Below are positions 10,854 through 23,111 of a DNA stretch of 58,327 nt, one piece after another. The notes below the pieces were generated by a model, which was given only the letters and a program-made list of their open reading frames with translations, had not been told where the DNA came from and ran no database searches. The position numbers and the translations under genes are program-made. The DNA comes from Funneliformis mosseae (taxonomy: Eukaryota > Glomeromycota > Glomeromycetes > Glomerales > Glomeraceae): contig CAJVPP010000042.1 of the NCBI GenBank assembly GCA_910592005.1, positions 1 through 58,327 on the forward strand, written 5' to 3'. How positions within the stretch are numbered: the first letter of the stretch is position 1; the number at the start of each line of letters is the position of its first letter.

Positions 10854-12852
10854 ATGTTTCGTTTATTTCTCCTAATTTCATTATTAGTCTTATTAAATAA
10901 AGTAGAATCGATATCCCGACATAGACATACTTTTTTTTTTGAGAATAATGCTCTTGACGCGTTCACAGAGGATACAATACAAATTCTCGGAAAACATTCT
11001 GTAAGAGTTGGAAATTTTACAGGAATACGGGAGTGGAAGGTTAAAACAACGCCCGAAGAACTTATAAAGGTAGTAAAAGGCTACTATTCTCTAGCTTTAA
11101 GTTCAAGTGACAATATGGTTGCCCTTCTTTCTTTGACGGCCAGTTACTGGAATATTATCTTTTAATAGTCAGTAACACCACTGGAGTTTCCCGCTTGGGG
11201 TAAAAATTGGACATTACGCGTTCAAATCGCGTCGGGAACACAAGCCCCTTTTTATCCCTTCAATACCGCTCCTGTACCTGGAATTCATATTGGTATCTCT
11301 TTAGATAACAAAACATTTGCTGAAAGGTAATTTATAACGTGTTTATGCATTTTCGATTCAAAAGAATTTAACCTCATAAGATGTTTAGGTTAGACTATAA
11401 GAATGCGGATTTTTTGGTCGTATGCAGATACATTGAAGCATTGCTTGGCGAAGTACAATGTGATAATGAACAATCATTGAACCGTATGGTATGTTTAAAA
11501 ATACAATAAAATTTTTAAAAAATAGAGATGTTGGGAGCTGAAAATTTTCTCTTTGTTCCCAAAAAGCACAATATAGATCTTTCGAATTCGATTTCCCTTC
11601 CTGGTGGAAATATTTATTATTATTCACCAATCCCACTTAATCAAATACCTAGTCCAACTTCTATATTAGGTAGAGAGTCATATTCTAAAGAGCATCGTCG
11701 CCCGGTCATAATAGATCTTCATTTAAACTTTGATAAAAAGTCAAACCAAACTAAGGCAGATTTAAGAATGATTTGGAAGTATCGAAATCAAAATATAGAA
11801 GTTTATAATCAGGATAATCAGGAAAATAAAGTTGAACTGGGAGTTTTCGGTCCACCATTAGATTCAGATTCCTTTATTGGACCAAGAATTGTATTTGGAG
11901 ATAGTAATAATCCTAGTGCGTATTAAATTTATATTTATATGAGTTCTGTTTCAGGGTTGTAAAATTATCGGTAACTGTTATAGTAAAAGTTTACTTTGGT
12001 ATAATTTTACAACCCTAGCTATAAATTTCCTATTTTGTTAATGTTGATTGTATTCAATAGAACCAACAATGTTAAGTGTATTCTCAAGAACACTTGTAGA
12101 TTCATTTTTTAATTCAAGCATATCTCCCTCTCAAAGTTTTCATCCACATTTTAATACATTAATTAAATATCTCACAATTGAAGATAAGTGTAAAGATTAC
12201 ATACTTTATACATTACCAAATTCTTTTTTTGTAGATATATACCAACTTAAGGATATGTTCTCAGATGAGCAAATTAAAGTTTGGGGAGAAACGGATTTGG
12301 AAAGTCCTGTTGGAATGACTTCATTAAAATGGGGTAGCTTAGTTTTAATTACGAAACAAAATTCGGGGGATGTTGACCATTTTGAATTCAATTTACCACT
12401 TCACATGAGATATCAACCAGCCATTTCTGGAAATAAACAAAAAAATCATGTATTCACGACAGCACCTTGGCCGTTTGTTATACGAGTTTGTGAAAATGAT
12501 GCGCCAGGTATTTTTAAAATTCTAAAGAAATTGATCTATTAAAATTAATCTCTCTAATATTTTCCCCCTTTTTTTTTGAGCAGAACCATTATTTGCGCCT
12601 ACACCACTTCCGTTATCTCTCTTATTTCCATCAACATCAGAGATAAAATATATTTTTCCAAAACAAGAATTTTTACAACATAATTTTTGGCCAAAAGTAG
12701 TAGTTGGGATTCCTGTAGGCCAATTAAGTTATTTAAAACTCGTTGAATGGTGGACAGTTTTAATGTCCTTAATCAGCTGTGTTTGGGTTATATGGACTAT
12801 TAAAAATAAAGTTCAATGGAAATATGAAGGAAATAATAACAAAATTGATTAA
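10854..12852 (+). CDS. PBN1: PBN1/PIG-X, GPI-mannosyltransferase I subunit
   Basis: Six exons in phase: 10854-11069, 11169-11326, 11389-11488, 11528-11915, 12061-12507 and 12584-12852, giving 525 residues. PBN1 (PIG-X in animals) stabilises the first GPI mannosyltransferase, GPI14/PIG-M, in the ER membrane. An N-terminal signal/anchor (MFRLFLLISLLVLL) starts the lumenal chain. The PIG-X domain is plain in exon 5, with FFVDIYQLKDM, then WGETDLESPVG (W362), WGSLVLI and FNLPLHMRYQPA. A single C-terminal membrane segment (about 490-511, WWTVLMSLISCVWV) ends in a short basic tail, as in the family. The start at 10854 was preferred over an in-frame upstream ATG at 10806 because it begins the signal sequence directly. 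Intron 4 carries a 64-bp TIR element. The first intron is the least certain join. Confidence 0.88.
11953..12016. mobile_element. 64-bp perfect-TIR element inside PBN1 intron 4
   Basis: AGGGTTGTAAAATTAT at 11953-11968 is exactly the reverse complement of 12001-12016. The loop holds a further small palindrome, GTAAAAGTTTAC. The element fills almost half of the 145-nt intron. It is too short to code for anything and resembles a very small MITE or a structured intron insert. Confidence 0.7.
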
Positions 12853-13490
12853 ATTGGTTTGGAATATTTCTCTTTTAATTCCTCTCCATCGCACATTAGA
12901 TTACATCTCTTTCTCATGATATGATCTCCTTTAATATCCTTAATAAGTTTCATTTCTATATTCATCTGATCACCTTTTAGTATTATAATTTATCTTTAAT
13001 AAATAAATAATATATTTTAATTTTAGATGTTTTAGTAATTTGGTTATATAAATAACATGTAATATTTATTAAAATTTAAATATTTATAGTTAGATGCTTG
13101 ATTTGTTTAGGATTAGCAAAATAGCTTTTGGTTAATTGAATCAGTTTATCATTAATTAAATTTATTGCTTTTAAAAAAGTTTTAAAATATTTTCTTTAAA
13201 GATTTAAAGAAAAAATTCTATAAAAAAATATTTAGATCAAAAGAAGATGCTTTAAAATCTTATTTAAATCAGTCTTATTAAAAAATTTAGATTAATATAA
13301 ATTATTTTTTTATTTTACTTATTTATTAGTAAATATTTTTAATATTTTTAAAATCAATAAAATAAATTCTAAGATAATTTTGTAAAAAAAAAATAATAGC
13401 ATTAAAAATCTTTTAATTTACTAAATAAATTTATTATGTCAATTAATTAATTTAGATAAATATAATTAAAATAAATATTTTTAAAAAAAT

Positions 13491-13659
13491 TATACAATCA
13501 ACTCTTGATATAGTGAATTCTTGATATAATGAATTTTTTATAAAAATATTCTTATTATAACGAATTGGCCAATCAAATCTCTTAAAATCTTCATTATAGC
13601 CTTATAGCAAAGTTAAAGTCTAGGACATAGAGTTCGTTATAACAAGAGTTGACTGTATA
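13491..13659. mobile_element. TIR element, subtype CAGTCAACTCTTG, copy 1
   Basis: The left arm TATACAATCAACTCTTGATA and the right arm (reverse complement TATACAGTCAACTCTTGTTA) match over about 30 bp, flanked by TA-rich DNA. The ends begin in TA-CAGT style, resembling pogo/Tigger-type (Tc1-mariner) non-autonomous elements. A related element lies at 19110-19296. No ORF. Confidence 0.65.
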
Positions 13660-14029
13660 TGTTTTAATATATTATCATTGGATTTAGTTTCAATATCTTG
13701 ATGTCTAAGTCAGAGAAACTGTAACAATTATTTTACTTGTTAGAATTTATAACCTTAGAATATTCTTTAGGTTCTATAAGGGCAGTGACATATATTACCT
13801 AATATCATTTAATTATAAGATTATGTGCATAAAAATTATTTCTTTTTATAGAATTCATATATCAGTTATAGAGTCATAGTAAAATATATCGAAAAATAAA
13901 ATTATAATAAATTAAAAATTTTATTGTAAATAAAATATTTAAATAAAAAATTTTCAAGTATTCTAAAATCCTAAATTCCAAAATCATTCAAAATCTGTTT
14001 TAAAATTGAAAAATTATGCAAACTCGTAT

Positions 14030-14140
14030 TCTAAAAATCACATTTTAGAAAATTGTATTATAAATCACATTCTAAAATCATGTTCTAAAAATCATGTTCT
14101 AAAAATCATATTCTAAAAAATTGTGTTCTAAAAAATTAGT
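14030..14140. repeat. Tandem TTCTAAAAATCA-type repeat
   Basis: About seven imperfect tandem units of roughly 15 bp, of the type ATTCTAAAAATCATG, lie just inside the left part of the 2.9-kb element copy 1. A similar word family occurs at 48290-48470. Confidence 0.6.
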
Positions 14141-16408
14141 TCAAAACCTTTTTATAAAACAAGCAAGTCAATATTCTACTTCTAGTATTAAAATGAATCA
14201 CCAGACCTTCTTATTTAGCCCTAAGTTTAATAAGAAACTGATTTATAATTCATCATCAAATAAGTATCAAGAATTCACCAAATGCTTATGTGTACAGTAT
14301 TATGATTAAAACTAGAAATGGTATCTCTAACCGAAATGATATTTGTCGTAAAGTTACAAAAGAATAGAATAAAATTAAAAGCAAAAGTAAATTAGAAATT
14401 GATGAGATAATTAAGAATTACCTGATCACGCTATATAACCTATATGACATACAGACAATGAGACCAAGGTGTCTTATATCTAAAGAAGATTCAACTCCTC
14501 CTAGTCCTTCTATTATTCGTACAGTAGATCCTGTAGTAGAAATTTCTGTTAATGGATCTGTTCAAAGAAAGGCAGCAAATAAGATATCAATAGCAAAAAA
14601 AAACTTATTGAATTTGAGCAAATCTATAACATCGCAATAGATTTCAAATTCGTCATGATATATATGCAAGAATAGTGAATCTTCGAGATGAAATCAAATC
14701 TAATAGGAAAAGAATTGTTAAATTAAAAAGAAATGCAAATTATGCTCAAAAATGCAAAGAAAAAAAAAGAAAACTACTTATTGAAAATCAGGAGGTGATA
14801 CTATATGATAAATTCAGTCATTCTTTACTTTTTTGCAAATATCCAAATTTGCATGATCATATTCATAATTCAATCAAGTTTAAAACAGCTGATGAAAAAT
14901 GATGAAAAGAAGTGGTTAAAGTACAGATCATTGAAAATTTACGTAAGAACCTTAAAGAGAATTATAATGTCTATATGACGTGAATAATATTGAATAATTA
15001 CCTACTGCCTCATCAATCCAATTCCATTGCTATAAAGTACACCATTATTCAGCGTATATTGTAATAGCCACAGTTTTACGTACTGAGATACAAGACTATT
15101 CTGATAGTTACTACTGTCTTGCGTTTATTAAATACGCAAGACAGTTTACCACTACCTTTGCTAATAAGTCTGTTATCATTTCTCAAGATGACAAGGTGAA
15201 GATAGGTCTTAGGATACCTGCTGTAGGTCAGACATTTCACATATTACAGTCAATTCACAAATCTGTTCGTGTGGCTGACCATGATTTTCTTGCAAAAAGT
15301 GAGCAAAAGTTAGTTACATCAGTTTATCTTATGATTAAACTAAATGAATTAAATGATAAATTACGAACTGGATAGCTTGCTATTTTTGTACGTCAGCAAT
15401 AGTCCCTTAGTATATCTTCAATCACACATATGCAAGATCTTGAAAGGCTTACTTTAGATTCTCAATATAATGATATATTAAAGATCAACGGAGAAATTTG
15501 ATCTATCTAGATGTTACTAGTAAATGAAGGACCAAATGAAAATCTAAGGCATCTAAAAAATATTAAAATGTACTGTCAACTTTTTCGAAAGTTTGATTTA
15601 GATTACTTGACAGTACAAATATATACTCTAGAATATTCTAAATATAATCCTGTTGAAAGGAAAATGGTAACACTATCTGAAAAGTTAGTAGGCATCATAT
15701 TACTGATTAATCACTTTTGAATACACTTAAATATATAAGGAAAAGTGATCAATCCAGAATTGGCTCTTCAAAACTTTTGATATACTGAAGAGAAACTTTG
15801 CAAAATTTAGCATCACAACTTGATTTTGGGAGAAGCGTGAATGCACAGTATGTTAAAAAACTTGCTAATCTATTTGAAGATCTGCAGTTTAAAGATACAG
15901 ATAAAGAAAAAGAAGAAGAACAGAAATGACAAAAAAGAAAACAAGAGAAAGGAAATGACTTACCAGAATGTTTTGTGCTATAGACATGAATTAAAAAGCA
16001 CTGTAATCTCTGTTAATATTCTCTTAATGTTAAATAATATATAAACACAAAATGTTATAGACTATCTTGTATAAAAGAAACCACAGAATTTCTTCTTTTG
16101 AATATTGATTTTTTACCTCCAGTCATGAAAGCTAGAAACAGACATTTTGCAAATCCTATACATCTTCTTGAGTATTATGATCTGTTGAAAATTTCTAGAT
16201 ACGATTCACCTTGCCCTTCCCTTAATCAAACAACTTATTCGTGACTTTATTACTCTGAGTGTAATAAATACTTTCCAACTCTTAGTTATTTGATAAATCA
16301 TAAACAAACAATGCATCCTGCAAGTTATAAACAGCCTAAAAGAAAGTCTAAAGAAAAAAATTCAAGAATTCTTAACAACTTCTTTCTTCTTCCATCACAA
16401 CAGAAGTA
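14121..16408 (+). pseudogene. Transposase-like relic with C2H2 finger, copy 1
   Basis: Fragments in several frames align with the copy at 54105-56308. In order they are a Lys-rich coiled stretch (14675-14900), an acidic motif SQDDK (about 15180), VNEGPNENLRHLKNI (about 15520), SKYNPVERKMVTLSEKL (about 15640) and a C-terminal zinc-finger remnant (ECNKYFPTLSYLINHKQTMH, about 16255-16320). Conserved acidic residues spaced this way suggest a DDE-type nuclease, but I cannot assign a superfamily. Stop codons are explained by C-to-T or G-to-A changes of Gln, Arg or Trp codons. It is clearly dead. Confidence 0.6.
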
Positions 16409-19109
16409 GCTTCTTTTTAATAAAGTATATTTAAGAGATTATATATCAGACAAAGAATGCATATAATCAGTTATAGCATTTATATATGCATTTTATATAT
16501 GCATGTAGTCAATTATAAATACAAAAATAAATAAAATAAATATCAAATACAATATTGAGTATAAGCTATATCATATGACCAATCATATTATGTGTAACTT
16601 AAGATTTTTTATTACCCTCCTACCTCCTAAAATATTAGGTAATATATGTTATTACCCTATATATCTGATATACTTTAAATTAATTCTATGATTTATATAT
16701 CTTAGAATTTAAGATTTATTTAATTAAACTTAATAATAGATTTAAAAGTAAATTAATATAAAGTATTATAATTAAATCCCAAATGAAAGATAATATTAAA
16801 GAGAAAAAGTAAATTGTAATTTTAAATTAATTTTATTATTAATAATTTGAAACTTATAAAATAATAATTTATAACTTAAGTAAAATGTTAACAAAATTAG
16901 TTTATTATAATTAACTATTACATTACATTATAAATTAACTATAATATATATTCTAAATTAAATGTTTTTTAAAAATATAAATAGATAAATATAATTAATT
17001 TTTTTTAATAGTTTTGTTCATTTTAAGCATTATTACTAATAGTGCAAAAATTTGGCATATATATAGCTAGAAATTTATTAGATAAATTAAATAGCTAGAG
17101 TTTTATCTATATATACTAATATCAAATAAATATAATAGTATTGTTAATAAGTAATAATAAATGAAAATAATAAATTGTATATATAATTGAATATTTAATT
17201 TATGATCAATAGACATTAATACAATGGATTGATTGATATTAAAATATTAAATTTATAGAAATCAGTAAAATAATAGGCTAAAATAAGTATTAATAAAACT
17301 GATCTGATATGTATCTATTGTTTTTCAAATTTCATTTTAATTAATATCTGATTGTTTCCTATTTCTGTCATTATCTATTATCAATCTAAATGCCTGATTA
17401 AAATCTGATAAAAAAAATCAGAATCAAATAGCATAAAAATTAAATGAATGATTTTTATCTTATTAGATTTCGATTTGGTAATATTTAACTTGTATTAAAA
17501 ATTTTCAATATATAAAATACAAAATATATTTTAAAAGTATTCATAATTGAATATATATAATACAACTGTATTCAATTATATATATTATTCTAATTTAAAA
17601 CTATTTTATTATCAAGTTTATTTCATTTGTATTCTTATCAAAAATCTTTGTGACTAGAAAGATATTAATAAATTTAATCATTATTTTAGTTGCTATTTTA
17701 CATTTTTTAGAATTAAAGCTTTTTAAATATAGGTTTAAAAATATTACCTATTTTACTACAATAAAATTTTAAAATATAATAAAATAACTTATTTTTGTAG
17801 TTAATTACTTAATTCTAATAATACTAATATAAGCAAAAGTAAAACAAAAATACAAAATAAATAAGTTATATATTTATTTTTAGCTTAGAATAAAATGTAT
17901 TTATTTAGCAGAAATATTTTTTAATTTTAAATTAAACAAATTTCAGATATTTATAGTTAAATATTTTTTATATTATTTATTAATTTATTTTTTTTATTAG
18001 AAAATGATTATTAGATAGACTTAAAATTTTTATAAATTATTTATACTGATTGCTGAACCTAAAATACAATTTTCTAAAATGTATAACTAGTGTTACATAT
18101 TATTAATAGTATTTAAGAATTTGAAGCTATTAATGAGTTACTACTGAAACTTATAAATCATAATATAAGAAATGTATTAAAAATCTATATAGAATAAATA
18201 ATCATTATAATGCAAAATAACAAATGTTAAATATAGTAAGCTAATTTTTTTTGTATTTGACCAATAAAAAAATTATATGTCTGTCACTTGATTATTTTAT
18301 TTTTAAGTATAATATAATAGTATTCTTAAATATTTAAATTATATTTTATATTCTATAAGATCAAAATACTATTTTAAAGTATCAGTCTTAGTGATTTTGA
18401 AGAATATTTACTTTGGAAAATTTTGATATGTTTATTAATTTATATTAAAATTTGTATTTTTTAACATCAGAAGCTAATAAAAAAAATTAATGTATTATTT
18501 AATATGCTAAATAGCTTTTGTAATACAATAGATAAATTAATAGAAAATAATGTTAAATTATCAGTAATTGAATAGTATAATAAGATTATAATATCTAGTA
18601 TAGATATTAGTTAAACTAAAGTTAACATTATTATTCTTCTGCTTTTAGTAATGTTGTTATTTTTATAAATGTAAAAAAATTACAAAATTATAATATAACT
18701 GAAGAAATTTGCTATAAAAAGATAATATCTATATATATAATAATTCTGACTTTAAATTTATTATTATTTTATTTAAATAGATATTAATATTATTTTATTT
18801 AAAAATAAATGAAAAAAACATATATAAATTTGTATTAATATAATAGTACAACTTTAAATATCAAACAAAAAGTCAATATTTAAATATGAATATTCATATT
18901 TTAAATTAATACATTAGTTATGATAGATTCTATTATTAAGTTAATACATATTATTTATATTTTAAAAAAATGAGTGAATATTTAATAAATACATTTATTT
19001 TTTAAATAGCTTTAGTAAATTTAAAATTTAAAGTTGTATTAATAAAAGTAAATAAAATATACAATAGTAAATATTAAATACATTGTAATAATTAGCTTAT
19101 ATTACATTA

Positions 19110-19296
19110 TATAGTTTATCTTTAATATAGTAAATTTTGATATAATGTATCATGTAATATTTAATCAATTAAATATGTCAATTTTCCTTCTCTATAATAA
19201 AGTAACCAATCAAATTCTTCAAAATTTTTACTAATTTAATATAATGAAATTGAGATGCAGAATAGCTACTTTGCTATATTAAGAGTAAACTGTATA
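19110..19296. mobile_element. TIR element, subtype CAGTCAACTCTTG, copy 2
   Basis: The left arm starts TATAGTTTATCTTTAATATA and the right arm (reverse complement) TATACAGTTTACTCTTAATA. The arms and overall size (187 bp) match the element at 13491-13659, and it lies in AT-rich DNA with no ORF. Confidence 0.6.
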
Positions 19297-19603
19297 ATTA
19301 TTATTTAATTTACAATATGATAATTATTGAATTTTAGTAATATACATTTTAAATTAAAAGTTGTATTACTTTATAATATTAATCAATTTAAAATATTACA
19401 TTATAATCACTTGATTTTAAGATCTTAATGATTAATAAAAAATATATTAAGTTTAAACTTGCTATATACTATATTTTTATTTACATTATTAAAGTGATTT
19501 ATTTTAACCAAAATTTTTAAATTATATTTAGAAGTTATTAAATAAAAAAAAAAATTCAAACTTATATAAAATATGATTTATATTAATTTAATATTAATTA
19601 ATA

Positions 19604-20785
19604 CTTTGAACGGTTTAGTTCAGTCTGGATTATAGGCCAATCTGAAACTGAACTGAAAATTTTAGTTTGATTCAGTTCAGATTATAAATTTTAAAAATGC
19701 CAAACTGAAACTAAACTAAACCGTAAACTGGTAAAAATCTAAACTGAACTGAAAATTTCAGATTAATCCAAAATTTTAGATCATTTAGAACAATTTTTTT
19801 ATTGTTCATTTGGAATGATAACTTCAATTGTTCCAAATAAATAATTCTTTTATCATTCTTTTGGAATGATAATTTAATCATTTCAATCAAATGATTCTTT
19901 TATAATTTATTTAGAATAATAACTTTAATCATTCCAAATGAACAATTCTTTTATCATTCATTTAAAATAATAATTTAATTGTTCTAATTAAACAATTTTC
20001 TTAATTATTCTAATCAAATGATTTTCTTATTGTTTATTTAGAACGATAGCTTCAATCATTCTAAATGAATAATTCTTTTATCATTTTTATGAAATGATAA
20101 TTTAATTGTTTTAATCAAATGATTTTTTTATCGTTCGTTTAGAATAATAACTTTAATCGTTCTAAATAAATGATTCTTTTATCATTTATTTAGAACAATA
20201 ATTTAATTGTTCTAATTGAACGATTTCTTAATAATTTTAATTAAATAATTTTCTTATCATTCATTTGAAACTATAACTTCAATTATTCTAATCAAATGAT
20301 TTTCTTATTGTTCATTTGAAATAATAACTTCAATCATTTCAAATAAATGATTCTTTTATTGTTCGCTTAAAACAATAATTTCATTATTCCAATTAAATGA
20401 TTCTTTTATTATTCATTTAAAATAATAATTTTATCATTCCAATCAAATGATTCTTTTATTATTCTTTTGAAATGATATTTTAATTATTTCAATTGAATGA
20501 TTTTTTTATTGTTCATTTAGAATGATAACTTCAATCGTTTCAAATAAATGATTCTTTATTATTCATTTAGAACGATAATTTAATCATTTTAATTAAATGA
20601 TTTTCTTATCATTCTTTTGAAATGATAATTTAATCATTTCAATCGAATGATTCAAAATTTTAGATTAATCTGAAATTTTCAGTTCAATTCAGATTTTTTC
20701 AGTTTGAATTAGATTAATAATCTGAAAAAAATCTGAACTGAACTGAAAATTTTCAGATTAATCTGAACAGTTCAAAGCTTTAATA
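19604..20785. repeat. Long hairpin-repeat array with inverted borders
   Basis: The borders are inverted: TTTGAACGGTTTAGTTCAG at about 19606 faces CTGAACAGTTCAAAG at about 20762. Inside each border are many CTGAACTGAA / TTCAGTTCAG words. The core (about 19790-20650) is about 16 imperfect tandem units of roughly 55 bp. Each unit is itself an inverted repeat (TCATTTGGAATGAT ... ATCATTCCAAATGA), so the array could form a row of hairpins. No ORF is present. It is not a CRISPR: the units are continuous and self-complementary, with no unique spacers. Confidence 0.75.
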
Positions 20786-21639
20786 TTAATAAAAATTTAT
20801 ATGTATTTAAATAATTTTGAATTCATAAATATTTAGAATATAAAAAGTAATTTAATTTGATTAAAATATATAAATTATAATTTAAAATTATATAAAAAAT
20901 GTTATTTTTTTGTAAATATATGATTTTTACAATAGAAAAAAAAAACTATCATAAATATTCAATTTTACTTTTATATATTAAATATGATTTATAAGTTAAA
21001 ATATGTTTAAATTTAGCATTATCACATTTTTTTATTTTTTCAGCTATTTTTTTTTTCTATTGCAAAGTCTTATATAGCAAAAATTTTATATAAATTTATA
21101 TATTATTATAAATTTTCAATTTATAATATATTAAAAAATTAGTATAAACTTTTTTTAATCGCTAAAAGAAAAAATGATAAATAGTATTTTGATTATTAAA
21201 ATTATTTTAAAAAAATATAAAAAAAGTCTTTTTATTATTATTAAATTTTTTTTTATAAATTGATAAACTTGATTTAATAATAATTTTATAATAATAAATA
21301 GTAAATTTCAAATATTAATTTTTGTAATTAGCAAATTTTTCTTATAAAGTGATAATATTTTTTACAATAAATTATATATATATTTTTTTTTAAAAAAAAA
21401 AAAAAATCTTAAACTTTTTAAATAATGATTTTTTTTTAAAAAAAGGATAAAATTTATTATTTTAATAAAAATAAATTTATTAAAAATTTTAAAATATTAA
21501 AATAATATAAGTTATATTTACATTTTAAAATTTAATTTTAATAAAAAATATATATTTAAATTTAAAAAAAAATATTTAATTTATTTATTTTAAAATATAA
21601 TTTATTTAATTAATTTAAATGAAGTGAAGGATTATATTA

Positions 21640-21827
21640 ACCTTATTCAAAATTATTCAGTCACATTTTTAGTCAATTGTAGTTTAATTTGATTGGCTAG
21701 ATCTACTTACATGACTGATCTTTTAGACCAATATTTTTTAGATTTTTTGAGTCAAACTTTTTCTATCAATAAAATTACTTTATTGCTGACTGATCAAAAA
21801 ATGTGATTGAACAATTTTGAATAGGAC
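21640..21827. mobile_element. 188-bp TIR element, CCTATTCAAAATT family
   Basis: The arms ACCTTATTCAAAATTATTCA (left) and GTCCTATTCAAAATTGTTCA (right, reverse complement) continue through CACATTTTT. Flanks are TATTA and TATAA, compatible with a 5-bp AT-rich target duplication. Related to the elements at 25600-25959 and 25991-26260. Confidence 0.65.
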
Positions 21828-21849
21828 TATAATACATGTTTTTATTACA

Positions 21850-21915
21850 CAAATCTCTTTTATCTGCTTACTCAATAATTGAATTGATGCTGATTGGCTT
21901 TTATAATTACATAAA
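21850..21915. repeat. Dispersed repeat copy B (CTCAATAATTGAATTGATGC)
   Basis: Matches the repeat at 10575-10650 over about 60 bp, including the continuation TGATTGGCTTTTATAATTAC. The differences from copy A are mostly C-to-T or G-to-A. Confidence 0.6.
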
Positions 21916-22560
21916 GATCTAGATAAAATTTCAAATAGCATAATGGAATTTCCTAAAAAGTAAAGTATTATAATAATCATTTTTTTATATTACATTTATT
22001 ATAATCAATTGAATATTGTATAGTATTGAGTGATCTTTTTTTACTAAACTTGACTATTTGAAATTTTACAAACATTGAAATAATCTTTTCTTCATTTTAT
22101 TAACTTTAGTGATCAAGTTTAATCAAGTTCTTTTTATAAAGATATTATAACAATTTGATATTATATAGAATTATATATAATGAAATATATTATAATAATA
22201 ATTTATGCTTTTTGCATTATTAATTATAAACATTCACTAACTCTTTTTACATAGCTAATTCTATCAATATATTTTATTTACTTCTTCTATTTTGTCTTTC
22301 TCTTCTTATCTTTTTTCTAAATTTTTATTTAACTCTTTATTCTCTTCAGTAAGTATTATAAACTCTTTTTTTCAATTGTTACAAAAAAATTTAACATTTA
22401 TTTTAATTTCTTCTTTATAATAATCTTCATAATATCTACATCTCTATTCTAATTATGCAAAGTATTCCTAATGATAACCATATTTACATATTAATATATC
22501 ACTATAATATATATTATTATTTATAATAAAAGGTCTATTATATAAATCACAATTATTAAA

Positions 22561-23111
22561 TGTTATCACTGTGAAATTCTTCAACTCAGGGTAGTCACAT
22601 TATCAAGTTTCTACTCAAAATTTCTAACTGTAGTTTATTGTGATCAAGACGTTAAAATTTGTCTAACTCTTAACTTTACCAAATTTACGTATTTAAATTT
22701 AAACAAATCTTATTAAGTATGAAGACTTGAAAGATGAAATTACAAACAATTTAATTAAAAAATTCAGATGACGAATTCAATTACAAATAATGTATAAGGA
22801 TCACATTAGACTATATAAAGATATAAAAAGGCAGAAAGATATAAGTTTTGAATAATTTCTTTATTAATATTGAAATTCAATTGTTAATCTGTAAAAGAGT
22901 TTAATTTACAATATAAGCAAAAATCTATCTATTTATACAAAATTTCTTTTGTCATAGCTAACTAATTACTATACTATAAACTAACTAATTTGGTAAAATA
23001 AAATATAAGTAAAATAAATATATTGAAAATAATAAAAATATGTAAAATAATAAAAATATAAAATATAATAAAAATAATAGAAAATTTAGAATATTAAAAA
23101 TAAGTATAACA
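22561..23111. repeat. Probable solo LTR
   Basis: The segment begins TGTTATCACTG and ends GTATAACA, so the ends form the TGTTAT/ATAACA inverted pair typical of LTRs. Flanking pentamers TTAAA and CTAAA differ by one transition and could be a target duplication. Inside are a TATAAAGATATAAAA promoter-like box (about 22817) and AATTTC/ATTAAT-rich 3' sequence. No gag or pol sequence is adjacent. The length (551 bp) fits an LTR. No second copy was found in the window, so the call rests on ends and composition. Confidence 0.45.

Larger units (their letters stand above)
13779..16658 (+). mobile_element. 2.88-kb TIR DNA transposon, copy 1 (decayed)
   Basis: The terminal inverted repeats are 27 bp (left AGGGCAGTGACATATATTAC; right arm starts AGGGTAATAACATATATTAC), with three mismatches, all transitions. 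Between them is a decayed transposase-like gene on the plus strand. A second copy of the family, with the same terminal words and the same protein, lies at 53628-56492. A target duplication is unclear (ATA on both sides is possible). The superfamily is not assigned. Confidence 0.7.

Noticed and set aside
19790..20650. Possible CRISPR array
   Set aside because: Units are contiguous and self-complementary with no unique spacers, and the genome is eukaryotic.
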